Positions 34,706 to 43,125 are shown, counted from the first letter of the stretch. The stretch is 64,000 nt of DNA from Lachnospiraceae bacterium (GCA_017427775.1 JAFRSD010000009.1:1-64000); one strand, 5' to 3'. Notes: a model not told the origin generated them from the letters alone. Made by a program: numbers and translations.

Positions 34706-35740
34706 TCAGCCTTTGATCAGATCAAGGATCCGGTCGCGGACGCCGTCCATGCGGGAATCCGAAAGGCCGAAGTCCATACGGCGGTAACTCCAGGCCGCAG
34801 AACCGATGCCGAACTTTTTGAGCGCTTTATGGAAATCCTCATACCAGAGAATCGCCTCTTCCGGTTCCACGCGGTCGATCACGCCGTACTCGCCGCAGTA
34901 GAGCCGCACGTTGCGTTCCTCGGCTACCGAAACGGCCTCCTTGAAAAGAACCTCGAAATAGCTGACATCGATCGCCTTTGTCTCGTCAAATGCGTCAAAT
35001 GCATGCGCAAATCCGGGGCCGAGCTGCGCAACGCTTTCCTTCGTGTATTCCGCGTAAGTCATCTTATACGGGCAGCGGAACGAAGGATCCATCGTGCTGA
35101 TCCAGGTAGCACCCTGATGCGTGAACAGAAGCGGATCGTAGCAGTGGAAGTTGTAGATGATGTTGTCGTCCTGCGGAAGGGCAAGATCCTTCAGCGCTTC
35201 CACGCTGTTGTTGTAGTAGCCGCCGACCAGGATCGGAACGGCAGGCGCGATTGCGCGGATGCGTCGGATGCATGTGTCCGCAACCCGGTTCCACGTGTCG
35301 CAGTATTCTTTCTTCGTGACTTCGTTCAGAAGCTCAAATGCCAGGTGGCTGTAGCTGCCGTAACGGCTCGATAACATCTCCCAGGTCTTGCAGAAATGCT
35401 CCTGCAGTTCCTCGCTGTCGAAGAAGCCGGTTTCGCCATGTCCTTCATCAAAGGAATAGCCGATGGTGCGGTGCAGGTCGAGAACCATATTAAGGCCGTT
35501 CTTCGCACACTGCTCTACGGCAAAATCTAAGAAGCGGAGACGCTCGAAACGGGGCGTTCCCTTATCGTCCTCAAACAGATCATAATCCACGGGCACGCGG
35601 ATATGGTCAAGTCCCCAGGCCGCAACCTGACGGAAGTCTTCCGCGCCGATAAACTTCTCATAATGCTCTTCGGTGTGTCTGCACTGCGACAGCCATCCGC
35701 CGAAGTTGATCCCGTGTTCAAATCCTTTCCAGTTTCTCAT
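34706..35740 (-). CDS. Glycoside hydrolase family 5 (cellulase-type), cytoplasmic
   Basis: A 344-residue GH5 TIM barrel. It begins directly with GFEHGINFGGWLSQ and carries HIRVPVDYDLF, LDLHRTIGYSF, the acid/base Glu in FELLNEVTKK (near residue 139), YNFHCYDPLLFTHQG and the nucleophile Glu in YCGEYGV (near 267). There is no signal peptide, so it should cleave imported gluco- or manno-oligosaccharides inside the cell. No transporter is adjacent. A GH9 enzyme, also without a signal, lies 10 kb away on the same strand. Confidence 0.92.
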   Translation of the reverse strand: MRNWKGFEHGINFGGWLSQCRHTEEHYEKFIGAEDFRQVAAWGLDHIRVPVDYDLFEDDKGTPRFERLRFLDFAVEQCAKNGLNMVLDLHRTIGYSFDEGHGETGFFDSEELQEHFCKTWEMLSSRYGSYSHLAFELLNEVTKKEYCDTWNRVADTCIRRIRAIAPAVPILVGGYYNNSVEALKDLALPQDDNIIYNFHCYDPLLFTHQGATWISTMDPSFRCPYKMTYAEYTKESVAQLGPGFAHAFDAFDETKAIDVSYFEVLFKEAVSVAEERNVRLYCGEYGVIDRVEPEEAILWYEDFHKALKKFGIGSAAWSYRRMDFGLSDSRMDGVRDRILDLIKG

Positions 35741-35883
35741 GCAAAATCCTCTCTATTACAAATGTGACCGGTATGCCCGGAAGCAGTTCCTGCGTAAAAA
35801 TGCCACGGCTTCCGAAGATACCTCTCCGAGACAAATGGTAACAAATAATCCGTCTGATTGCAAGCGGGAAGACCTCCGGACGG

Positions 35884-35912
35884 TTGATTATTTTCTTTCG
35901 GATTGCTATAAT
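35884..35912 (+). promoter_or_regulatory. Promoter of the 113-residue protein gene
   Basis: TTGATT (35884-35889), a 17-bp spacer and a perfect TATAAT (35907-35912). Confidence 0.75.
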
Positions 35913-35953
35913 TATCAGGTGGGCATATAAGGCATCGTAAGGAGGATAAATGT

Positions 35954-36295
35954 ATGGCAACCGTCAATGTGTATGAGCAGTATTTCGAGGCATCCTGTAC
36001 ATATAATGAAGTGCTGAGGAAAGGTGCGCTTGTCATGCTGGTCGCGGATTCCTGCGGCGGGATGATCCGCTATCAGGCGGCCGTTTCGTTCTTCCCGCAC
36101 CGGGATGAAGAGGACTTTGCGGTTTCCTATGACGCGTACTTCGAAAAGACGCTTTATGAGGCAAAGGGACGTCGCTCGAAGAAACGCGAGAAGAGTCTTC
36201 TGGAAGACTTCCGGACAACTATTGAGGAGATCGCCGCAGAACAGAACGCAGAGGTGTTCTGGGATAAGCCTCTTCGGGAGGAGCGAAGAGGATAG
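35954..36295 (+). CDS. Hypothetical protein, 113 residues
   Basis: A soluble acidic-basic protein that I do not recognise. The N-terminal half is probably beta-rich (VLRKGALVMLVADSCGGMIRYQAAVSFFP), and the C-terminal half is helical and charged (EAKGRRSKKREKSLLEDFRTTIEEIAAE). There is no membrane segment or known motif. AAGGAGGATAAATGT precedes the ATG and a consensus promoter lies 40 bases upstream, which supports a real gene. Confidence 0.7.
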   Translation: MATVNVYEQYFEASCTYNEVLRKGALVMLVADSCGGMIRYQAAVSFFPHRDEEDFAVSYDAYFEKTLYEAKGRRSKKREKSLLEDFRTTIEEIAAEQNAEVFWDKPLREERRG

Positions 36296-36365
36296 AGGGT
36301 TACGATGAAGCAAACCGGGAAAAGATTCGCAGGATTATGCGAAAAATGATTCCCATGATTAAAGG

Positions 36366-36395
36366 TTGCCAAGTTCTAACCGCATTTGGTACAAT
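36366..36395 (+). promoter_or_regulatory. Promoter of the 182-residue membrane protein gene
   Basis: TTGCCA (36366-36371) and TACAAT (36390-36395) with an 18-bp spacer. Confidence 0.6.
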
Positions 36396-36437
36396 AGGAT
36401 AAAGTACTCCCGACATTTCAGGGGAAGGAGAAGGGCA

Positions 36438-36986
36438 ATGAGAAAACACGAGAAAAGACCGCCGCGTGAACGCGGAGAACGCTTTGCCAATACAAAAGGA
36501 AGAAAGATGGTCGTGATCGCATTTTTCTTCTGGGTGCTCGTTCTGGGAGCCGCTTGGCTCGGAAGCATGATCCAGTATGAGGATATCCAGGAGACCGGCA
36601 AATCGGTCGTAAAAACCTATACTACCGGTAAGGAATATACATACAGCATTATGCTTTATGTCTTTGGGGCGGTAGTCTTCCTGGTTCTTTTCTTCCTCTT
36701 CTGGCGCATCCTTATGAGCGGAATGTTCCGCGCGCTTCGAAGGGCTTCGGCGTTCAGCCAGGGAATTGTCCTGATCCTTTGCGTGGCAGGCATATGCGGC
36801 ATCTTCATCGTGACGCTTTTCGTGGAGATGAACCACATCTATCTGTCGGATGCCATGCAGGAAGAGTGGCTCGAAGCGTTTACGCTGATCGGGTGGCCGG
36901 TGGTCGCATTTGCCCGCGTATTGTACAGTGCGGTCCGCGGTTTGCGCGTTGAGAAGATGGAGAAGAGACCGAGGCCGGAGCGATAA
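36438..36986 (+). CDS. Unknown small membrane protein
   Basis: A 182-residue protein of unknown function. A basic N terminus (MRKHEKRPPRERGERF) precedes a hydrophobic segment about residues 25-47, two more at about 75-95 and 110-132, and a fourth weaker one near 150-168, ending in a basic tail. The ATG at 36438 follows AAGGAGAAGGGC; an upstream in-frame ATG lies inside the promoter region and is rejected. No partner is evident; the DUF3137 genes follow after 166 bases. Confidence 0.65.
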   Translation: MRKHEKRPPRERGERFANTKGRKMVVIAFFFWVLVLGAAWLGSMIQYEDIQETGKSVVKTYTTGKEYTYSIMLYVFGAVVFLVLFFLFWRILMSGMFRALRRASAFSQGIVLILCVAGICGIFIVTLFVEMNHIYLSDAMQEEWLEAFTLIGWPVVAFARVLYSAVRGLRVEKMEKRPRPER

Positions 36987-37109
36987 TCCAGAATCCGATT
37001 TTGACAGTCTGCAGCTCTGCCGGACATTGCTCCGGTGGGGCTGTTTTGTATCATAATGTAAAATATTTGGAAAATGTGAAAAAACAGTATGGTAAATTTG
37101 ATTTACATA

Positions 37110-37118
37110 TGCTATACT
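37110..37118 (+). promoter_or_regulatory. Extended -10 promoter for the DUF3137 pair
   Basis: TGC followed by TATACT (37113-37118) forms an extended -10; no good -35 is visible 17 bp upstream. Confidence 0.5.
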
Positions 37119-37152
37119 GTATTCATTCAGGTAAGCGCAGGGAGAGAATGAG

Positions 37153-38061
37153 TTGAAAACGGAAAGAATGACGCTCGATGACGTAAAGGAACTGGAGCAG
37201 AAGCATATGTTCGGCTATTTTGCGGAAGCGCTTGCATTTGTCCTTGTATACCTGCTTTCGCTGTTCCTTGTGAAGCCGTCGCAGGGAGCCGGGGCTTTCG
37301 TGAGAGCAATCCCGGTCGTGCTCCTGCTGGTGATCGATCTTTTGATCTCGTACCGGAAGAACAGAAAGGAATCCGCGAAACTGTTCAAAAAAGTCGTTGT
37401 CGACAGTGTCGCTTCGGACATGTTTCAGGATTATGAGTTCTTCGAGGATGTCGGCTTTACGGAGGAGGCAGTGGCTTCGGCCAACCTGATCGACGGCAAA
37501 CTGACAAAGTTTAAGAGCGAGGATCTGATCCGCGGAGACTGCAAAGGGATTTCGTTCACGAGAGCGGAAGTGCACGCGGGAGATTTTCAGGGAATCTGGA
37601 TCGTATATAAAAATGCTTCGGATATGTTCCCGGAAGGGCTTCGCGTTATGACGAGAGACTATATGCTGTCTGTGGATGCGGAGAACCTGTTCCGCAAAGA
37701 CGGCGTGCAGTATGTGGCTTCGGGAGATCCGGATTTCGACCGCGTGTTTTACTGCTTCGGCGATGATGAATCGGCTGTCCGCGCCACGATGAACGAGACC
37801 GCGCGCGAACATTTGCAGAAGATCCGCAGCGAGATCAAATGGCCGTTCGCCCTTGCGATGAACGGGACCGATATGGTTGTCGCGGTCCGCACCGATATGA
37901 ATCAGATTGAAATGCCGGAGCATGTGGGGAAAGACAATTACTGGAAGGAAACCGCAGCGGCCCAGGCAGCCTGCCGGCCGGTTGTTTCCTTTACGGAGTT
38001 TCTGCTTCGCGATCTGGTCATTATGGAGGATACGAAGCCCCTTCAGCAGGAATTGTACTAA
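37153..38061 (+). CDS. DUF3137-like membrane protein, copy 1
   Basis: A 302-residue protein with two membrane helices near the N terminus (about residues 22-42 and 50-68) and a long cytoplasmic domain. The segment SEDLIRGDCKGISFTRAEVHAG and the following GIWIVYKNASD match the pattern of DUF3137, in which a membrane hairpin precedes a domain with K-G-I/V-x-F-x-R. The start codon is the TTG- or ATG-class codon at 37153 after AGGGAGAGAATGAG. The next gene has the same design, so the two look like a tandem duplication that has diverged strongly. Function unknown. Confidence 0.65.
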   Translation: MKTERMTLDDVKELEQKHMFGYFAEALAFVLVYLLSLFLVKPSQGAGAFVRAIPVVLLLVIDLLISYRKNRKESAKLFKKVVVDSVASDMFQDYEFFEDVGFTEEAVASANLIDGKLTKFKSEDLIRGDCKGISFTRAEVHAGDFQGIWIVYKNASDMFPEGLRVMTRDYMLSVDAENLFRKDGVQYVASGDPDFDRVFYCFGDDESAVRATMNETAREHLQKIRSEIKWPFALAMNGTDMVVAVRTDMNQIEMPEHVGKDNYWKETAAAQAACRPVVSFTEFLLRDLVIMEDTKPLQQELY

Positions 38062-38085
38062 GGAGAGTATAGTAAGGAGGATAAC

Positions 38086-39009
38086 ATGAACAGCAGTTGG
38101 GATGAAATGCGGATGGACAAGACGAGAATGATGTTTCTGGCTGTCGCTGCCGGATTCTTCGGTCTTGCCGGCATGTTTATGCCGTTCATCATTGTTGCGA
38201 CAAGAAGAACTTACATGAATCCGGTGTTGTGGATGATCGGGGGGATTGCCTGCGCGGGGGTCATTATGATCTTCTTCTGTAAGATCCAGAAACGCTACCG
38301 AAAGAACTATAAGAATCTGGTTGTCGCCAAGGCGGCAGGCGGGCTTTTCGACGAGTACAGCTATTATCCGGAATACGGTTTCGACGTTGCGGAGATTGCC
38401 GCGACCGGGATTATGAGAACAGGTAACCGCTACCAAAGCGAGGATATGGTGGAAGGTCAGTATAAGGGCGTGAAGTTCCGCCGCTCCGACGTGTACATCG
38501 CGCATCACACGCAGTCCGGCAAGAGCAGCCATACGACCGTGTATCTGCGCGGCTCCTGGCTGACGTTCCAGTACAACAAGGACTTTGAATCCGACCTGCA
38601 GATCACGACCAAGGATTTCGGTTATGAGCAGAAGAATACGAGCCGTCTCTTCACGAGAAGCACGGACCTGCGGCACAGTATTCAGACCGAGGACATGGAG
38701 TTCAACAGCATGTTCGAGTGCAACTGCCAGAATGACTCGGAAGCGTTCTATCTGCTGACGCCCCGCGTGATGCAGATGCTCAAACTGCTCCGCACCGAGC
38801 TGAACGCTCCGTTTATGGTCGGATTTGTCAAGAATATGCTGCATGTGGCAATCAACTCCGGAAAGAACCATATGGAACCTCCTGTGTTCGGAGAACTGAA
38901 TCCGGAACTTGCCGTGATGCAGACGAGAACCGAATTGCGGTCAATCTGCAACATCATCGACGCATTTTCCATGGACCGCGAGATCTTCCGGGGAGATACG
39001 GATTGGTAA
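38086..39009 (+). CDS. DUF3137-like membrane protein, copy 2
   Basis: A 307-residue paralogue of the preceding protein: two membrane helices at about residues 14-36 and 43-65, then SEDMVEGQYKGVKFRRSDVYIAHH, GSWLTFQYNKDFESDLQI, and a C-terminal helix. AAGGAGG precedes the ATG, 24 bases after copy 1, so they form one transcript. It ends before the T-box leader region. Both probably have the large domain on the cytoplasmic side. DUF3137 proteins have no known activity. Confidence 0.7.
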   Translation: MNSSWDEMRMDKTRMMFLAVAAGFFGLAGMFMPFIIVATRRTYMNPVLWMIGGIACAGVIMIFFCKIQKRYRKNYKNLVVAKAAGGLFDEYSYYPEYGFDVAEIAATGIMRTGNRYQSEDMVEGQYKGVKFRRSDVYIAHHTQSGKSSHTTVYLRGSWLTFQYNKDFESDLQITTKDFGYEQKNTSRLFTRSTDLRHSIQTEDMEFNSMFECNCQNDSEAFYLLTPRVMQMLKLLRTELNAPFMVGFVKNMLHVAINSGKNHMEPPVFGELNPELAVMQTRTELRSICNIIDAFSMDREIFRGDTDW

Positions 39010-39103
39010 AGAAGAAAAATGTTACGCCTTCGGGCGATTCTTTGCAAGGCGGATGTCAGCCCGATCATGCTTCTTTGTGTAATATCTTACGCATAAAATT
39101 CGG

Positions 39104-39132
39104 TTGACATTCCCAATAAAAGGATTTATAAT
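39104..39132 (+). promoter_or_regulatory. Sigma-A promoter of the T-box transcript
   Basis: A perfect TTGACA (39104-39109), a 17-bp spacer and a perfect TATAAT (39127-39132). It is the strongest promoter in the window and drives the T-box leader. Confidence 0.9.
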
Positions 39133-39139
39133 GTGCCTA

Positions 39140-39421
39140 ACTTTACAACTGTATATTGGTTAAAGGCTGTGACGAAGACGGTCTCGCGAATGCATTTTCA
39201 GAGAGTCGGTGGACGGTGTGAACCGGCATTGCGAAACGAATCGACCTATCCCTTCCGAGCTGAAGGTCTGAACTTCGAAAGAAAAGTAGGAACTTCCGTA
39301 TTTGCCGCGTCAAGGCATAGGATTTGTTGGAATCCGAAGAGTGGCGTACAGTGTACGCAAGTTGAGTGGTACCGCGGGTGAAAGGCTCGTCTCAAACAAT
39401 CGTTTGGGGCGGGCATTTTTT
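39140..39421 (+). promoter_or_regulatory. T-box riboswitch leader
   Basis: A transcription-attenuation leader that reads tRNA charging. Visible parts are: stem I with the AGAGAG bulge (39200-39205) and the terminal-loop motif GGTGTGAACC (39215-39224); the upper stem TCGC..GAATGC/GCATT..GCGA (39184-39193 with 39226-39234); a specifier-loop strand AACGAATCGACC (39235-39246); the T-box AGTGGTACCGCGG (39365-39377); and the competing terminator (39385-39421). The bulge TGGT (39367-39370) pairs with tRNA ending ACCA, that is discriminator A. Among readable triplets in the loop, ATC (Ile) fits that; UCG (Ser), GAC (Asp) and ACC (Thr) usually do not. The T-box call is firm, the Ile specificity is inference. 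Confidence 0.92.
39385..39421 (+). terminator. T-box regulated intrinsic terminator
   Basis: GCTCGTCTCAAAC (39385-39397) pairs, with three G-T wobbles, to GTTTGGGGCGGGC (39402-39414), followed by ATTTTTTATTG. It forms when the T-box sequence is not held by an uncharged tRNA. Confidence 0.88.
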
Positions 39422-39517
39422 ATTGTCCGGGCGCGGACGGAGCGGCAGCATGCCGGAACGGAACCGCAACCGATCGATTACAGCCTTTCAAGAATAAAAC
39501 GAAGGAGTAAAAGATTT

Positions 39518-41785
39518 ATGAGTGACAACATGGATTTGAAATTGCAGGAAGTTGCGTCCCGTATCCGTGAGATGCGTGAGATCGCGGGTTTCACCGAAGG
39601 TGAGATGGCGGAGAAGACCGATGTCAGCGTGGAAGAGTATGCTTCCTATGAAGCCGGCAAGACCGATATGCCGTTCACCTTTATCCATAAGTGCTCGCTC
39701 GCATTTGGCGTTGAGATGTCCGCACTGCTTGAGGGACATACGGCAAAGCTGACGAGCTACACCGTGACGAGAAAGGGCGAAGGCCAGATCACGTCCGAGG
39801 AAGAAGGCATCCTTATTAAGAGCCTTGCTTCCAACTTTAAGAAGAGACTCGGTGAGCCCTACTGGGTTCGCTATCAGTATTCCGCGGAGCAGCAGCGTAA
39901 GCCGATCCATCTTACGAAGCACAGCGGCCAGGAGTTCGATATCGTTATGAAGGGCTGCCTGAAGGTTCAGGTCGGCGAGCACATCGAGATCCTGCATGAA
40001 GGCGACAGCATCTTCTATAACAGCTCCACGCCGCACGGCATGATCGCGATCAACGATCAGGACTGCACATTTATCGCAGTCGTTCTTCCCGGCGAGGACG
40101 TTGCGGAGGCCGATGTTGTTGAGACCCTTGTGGAAGGCCGTACCGCAAAGCGCAGCTTCGTCTGTGACAAATTCATCAACACCGTCGAGGACGAGAAGGG
40201 CCGCCTGAAGTCCATCGACTTCGTGAACGAAGAAAAATTCAACTTCGCATATGATGTGGTGGACGCGATCGCGAAGAAGAATCCCGAGAAGCTTGCCATG
40301 GTTCACCTGGACCGTAACAAGAACGAGCGCCGCTTCACCTTCCTTGATTTCTCAAAGAAGAGCGGTCAGTGCGCAAACTACTTTAAGTCCCTGGGCATCG
40401 AACCCGGCGACCGTGTAATGCTTGTTTTGAAGCGTCATTATCAGTTCTGGATCAGCATGCTCGCACTGCATAAGCTCGGTGCGATCGCGATCCCCGCAAC
40501 GTATCAGCTGCAGGAACATGATTTCGAATACCGCTTTAAGTCCGCAGGTGTAAAGGCTATTATCTGTACCGGCGACGGTGATACCGCGAACCAGGTTGAT
40601 CTTGCGGCACCGCGCTGCGAGACTTTGATCCACAAGATCGTTGTCGGCGAGCCGAGAGAAGGCTGGCGCAATTTCGATGAAGAATATGTGATGTACAGCT
40701 CGCATTTCGACCGCGTTCAGAACAGCCCTTGCGGTTCGGACCGCTTCATCATGTTCTTCACTTCCGGTACGACCGGTTATCCGAAGATCGCATGTCATTC
40801 GTACAAATACGCTCTCGGCCATTATGTGACCGCGAAGTACTGGCATCAGGTTGATCCGGACGGACTGCATCTGACGATTTCCGATACCGGCTGGGGTAAG
40901 GCGCTCTGGGGCAAACTGTACGGCCAGTGGCTGTGCGAAGCACCCGTATTTGTCTATGACTTTGACAGATTCCATGCAGAGGACATTCTGCCGCTGTTCG
41001 CGCAGTATCACATCACGACGTTCTGTGCGCCGCCCACGATGTACCGCATGCTGATCAAGGAAGACATCAGCAAATACGACCTCAGTTCGATCGTTCATGC
41101 AACGACCGCGGGCGAGGCGCTGAACCCCGAGGTTTACAACGTATTCAAGGAGAAGACCGGACTTCGCATCCACGAAGGTTTCGGTCAGACCGAGACCACG
41201 CTCGTGATCGCGAACCTGTTCGGCGAGAAGCGTAAGCTCGGCTCCATGGGTAAGCCTACGCCGCAGTATCATGTTGACATCCTCGATCCGGACGGCAAGC
41301 CCGTACCGGTCGGCGAGAACGGTGAGATCTGCATCTATACCAATGAAAAGACGCCTTGCGGACTGTTCCGCGGCTACTATAACGATCCCGATCGTACGAA
41401 GGAAGCTTGGCATGACGGAATCTATCATACCGGTGACGTTGCCTGGAAGGATGAGGACGGCTTCTACTGGTATGTGGGACGTATCGATGACGTTATCAAG
41501 TCCTCCGGTTACCGTATCGGACCGTTCGAGATCGAAAGCGTTATCATGGAACTCCCGTACGTTCTCGAGTGCGGCGTCAGCGCTGCTCCCGACCCGATCC
41601 GAGGACAGGTTGTAAAAGCAAGCATCGTCCTCACGAAGGGCACCCAGCCTTCCGAGGAACTCAAGAAAGAAATCCAGGAATACGTCAAGAAGCACACGGC
41701 TCCTTACAAGTACCCTCGTATCGTTGTCTTCATGGATGAGTTACCGAAGACGATCAGTGGGAAGATACAGAGAAATAAATTGTAA
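39518..41785 (+). CDS. XRE-cupin-acyl-CoA synthetase fusion protein
   Basis: A 755-residue three-domain protein. Residues about 8-65 are an XRE helix-turn-helix (RIREMREIAGFTEGEMAEKTDVS), about 110-185 a cupin (HSGQEFDIVMKGCLKVQVGEHIEILHEGDSIFYNSSTPHG), and about 205-755 an AMP-forming acyl-CoA synthetase of the medium/short-chain type: FFTSGTTGYPKIACHS phosphate loop, HATTAGEALNPE, GFGQTETT, YHTGDVAWKDEDG and the C-terminal Lys motif PKTISGKIQRNKL. The start follows GAAGGAG and lies after the T-box terminator; a longer frame runs back through the leader and is rejected. It should activate a small carboxylic acid with ATP and CoA. The HTH-cupin half may sense the acid or regulate genes. Confidence 0.93.
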   Translation: MSDNMDLKLQEVASRIREMREIAGFTEGEMAEKTDVSVEEYASYEAGKTDMPFTFIHKCSLAFGVEMSALLEGHTAKLTSYTVTRKGEGQITSEEEGILIKSLASNFKKRLGEPYWVRYQYSAEQQRKPIHLTKHSGQEFDIVMKGCLKVQVGEHIEILHEGDSIFYNSSTPHGMIAINDQDCTFIAVVLPGEDVAEADVVETLVEGRTAKRSFVCDKFINTVEDEKGRLKSIDFVNEEKFNFAYDVVDAIAKKNPEKLAMVHLDRNKNERRFTFLDFSKKSGQCANYFKSLGIEPGDRVMLVLKRHYQFWISMLALHKLGAIAIPATYQLQEHDFEYRFKSAGVKAIICTGDGDTANQVDLAAPRCETLIHKIVVGEPREGWRNFDEEYVMYSSHFDRVQNSPCGSDRFIMFFTSGTTGYPKIACHSYKYALGHYVTAKYWHQVDPDGLHLTISDTGWGKALWGKLYGQWLCEAPVFVYDFDRFHAEDILPLFAQYHITTFCAPPTMYRMLIKEDISKYDLSSIVHATTAGEALNPEVYNVFKEKTGLRIHEGFGQTETTLVIANLFGEKRKLGSMGKPTPQYHVDILDPDGKPVPVGENGEICIYTNEKTPCGLFRGYYNDPDRTKEAWHDGIYHTGDVAWKDEDGFYWYVGRIDDVIKSSGYRIGPFEIESVIMELPYVLECGVSAAPDPIRGQVVKASIVLTKGTQPSEELKKEIQEYVKKHTAPYKYPRIVVFMDELPKTISGKIQRNKL

Positions 41786-41830
41786 TTAAAGGTATACTGC
41801 CAAACCCGCGTTTGGCCGCGATTGTCGGGA

Positions 41831-41856
41831 GCGCGTGAAAGCATGCTTTCACGCGC
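41831..41856. repeat. 26-bp perfect palindrome
   Basis: GCGCGTGAAAGCA followed at once by its exact complement, centred on GCATGC, with no loop. It lies 45 bases after the ligase stop. It could end transcription weakly or be a protein-binding site. Confidence 0.7.
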
Positions 41857-41898
41857 CTTCCGCAAGCGTGGTCAAACAGGGCGGTGACGACAGTTACC

Positions 41899-42049
41899 GC
41901 CCGCACATGAGCAAAAATGAGACCGCAGGGAGCATTTTTGCGAATGGAGGGTTTGGGAGAAGCAACTCGCCCGCACATGAGCAAAAATGAGACCACAGGG
42001 AGCATTTTTGCGAATGGAGGGTTTGGGAGAAGCAACTCGCCCGCACATG
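41899..42049. repeat. 70-bp tandem direct repeat, two copies plus 11 bases
   Basis: Two units (41899-41968 and 41969-42038) differ at only a few bases, and a third begins at 42039 with GCCCGCACATG before diverging. Each unit holds an inverted repeat GCAAAAATG/CATTTTTGC around a 13-base loop, so each can fold into a hairpin, followed by GGAGGGTTTGGGAG. It looks like a genomic repetitive element inserted between the ligase and the ATPase gene. No open frame in it is convincing. Confidence 0.85.
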
Positions 42050-42178
42050 TGGTGGCGAAAACGGCCGGCAGGCATCCCTACAAGCAAAAAAACTAATGCG
42101 GCATGCCCGCCACCCAGGCAGATAGTAGTTGCATTTTCCTCTGATAAAGGTTATAGTTATTTAGTTAAGGTGAAAGCG

Positions 42179-42850
42179 ATGAATTTTAAGCGTTTAGTGC
42201 TCTTTGCGGGGCATTACGGCAGCGGTAAAACGAATATTGCGGTGAACATCGCGATTGACCTCAAAAAAGAGGGCAAGAACGTGGTCATCGCCGATCTCGA
42301 TATCGTCAATCCGTATTACCGGACGAAGGACAGCGAGCAGGAGCTTAACGAGGCGGGAATCCCGCTGATCAGTTCCGATTATGCGAACTCGAATGTCGAC
42401 GTGCCGGCGCTCCCGCAGGCATTGTATTCCCTGGTCGATCAGAAAGACCGTTACGGGATCATGGATATCGGCGGAGACGACCGCGGCGCGCTGGCGCTCG
42501 GACGTTATGCACCGGCTATCCTCGAGGAGAATAATTATGAGATGCTCCTCGTCATTAACAAGTATCGCCCGCTGACTCCGGACGCGGCAAGCACAATGGA
42601 GGTCATGCGTGAGATAGAAATCGCGGGCGGGATTCCGTTCACCGGGATTGTGAACAACAGTAATCTCGGGCGGGAGACAACCGCGGACGATGTGATCAAA
42701 ACCCACGCCTACGCCATGGAAATGGCAAAGGATACGGGGCTGCCTCTTCGGATGACGACCGTTAAGGAAGACATCGCGGCCGAGGTGGCGAAAGTAATTC
42801 CAGATGTCGTGCCGCTCCGGTTACAGAATAAGCGGCTGTGGAATGACTGA
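42179..42850 (+). CDS. P-loop ATPase, CobQ/MinD/ParA-like
   Basis: A 223-residue nucleotide-binding protein of the SIMIBI class. The P-loop GHYGSGKTNIAVNIA is at residues 10-24, the switch-like VIADLDIVNPYYRTKD near 37-52 and IMDIGGDDRGA near 96-106. There is no metal-binding Cys pair as in Mrp proteins. The start at MNFKRLVLF is the family N terminus; the frame runs upstream through the repeat element but has no coding character there. It lies between the T-box ligase gene and the oxidoreductase genes and runs in the same direction. A role in maturing or regulating that oxidoreductase is a guess from position only. Confidence 0.8.
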   Translation: MNFKRLVLFAGHYGSGKTNIAVNIAIDLKKEGKNVVIADLDIVNPYYRTKDSEQELNEAGIPLISSDYANSNVDVPALPQALYSLVDQKDRYGIMDIGGDDRGALALGRYAPAILEENNYEMLLVINKYRPLTPDAASTMEVMREIEIAGGIPFTGIVNNSNLGRETTADDVIKTHAYAMEMAKDTGLPLRMTTVKEDIAAEVAKVIPDVVPLRLQNKRLWND

Positions 42851-42911
42851 ACATGTAAAGGCATGGCATTTTCCGAAAGGACGATGCGAGTTAATTTACA
42901 GGAGGTAAGAC

Positions 42912-43121
42912 ATGAACAAAGTAACGTTCAACACGGACCTTTGTAAGGGCTGCGGCCTCTGCGTAGCAGCCTGCCCGAAGAAGATTCTTCGGATGTCGGA
43001 GACGGTCATCAATGCGAAGGGCCATCATCCGGCGGAAATGACCGACCAGTCCCAGTGTATCGCCTGCGCTTTCTGCGCTACGATGTGCCCGGATTGCGTA
43101 ATTACGGTGGAAAGGGGTTAA
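42912..43121 (+). CDS. 2-oxoacid:ferredoxin oxidoreductase, ferredoxin-like subunit (VorD type)
   Basis: A 69-residue 2[4Fe-4S] protein: CKGCGLCVAACPKKIL at residues 11-26 and CIACAFCATMCPDCV near 49-63. It is the delta subunit that passes electrons between the TPP subunit and ferredoxin. GGAGG precedes the ATG; the next gene follows after four bases. The four genes 42912-45492 are the D, B/A, A/B and C chains of a 2-ketoisovalerate-type (VOR) enzyme. Confidence 0.93.
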   Translation: MNKVTFNTDLCKGCGLCVAACPKKILRMSETVINAKGHHPAEMTDQSQCIACAFCATMCPDCVITVERG

Positions 43122-43125
43122 GAGC

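Noticed and set aside
37123-38871. Long minus-strand frame across the DUF3137 genes
   Set aside because: It spans two plus-strand genes that each have good ribosome sites and paralogous domains; the frame itself is His/Arg-rich and featureless.
40352-41695. Minus-strand frame opposite the acyl-CoA synthetase
   Set aside because: It is complementary to conserved synthetase motifs and shows no protein family.
41899-42049. CRISPR-like repeats
   Set aside because: Only two full units in direct contact, a 70-bp period, no spacers and no cas genes.
41754-42087. Minus-strand open frames through the 70-bp repeats
   Set aside because: They simply translate the repeat and have no ribosome site or family match.
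42179-42850. Mrp/ApbC iron-sulfur carrier
   Set aside because: The P-loop is of related type but the C-terminal CxxC for cluster binding is missing.
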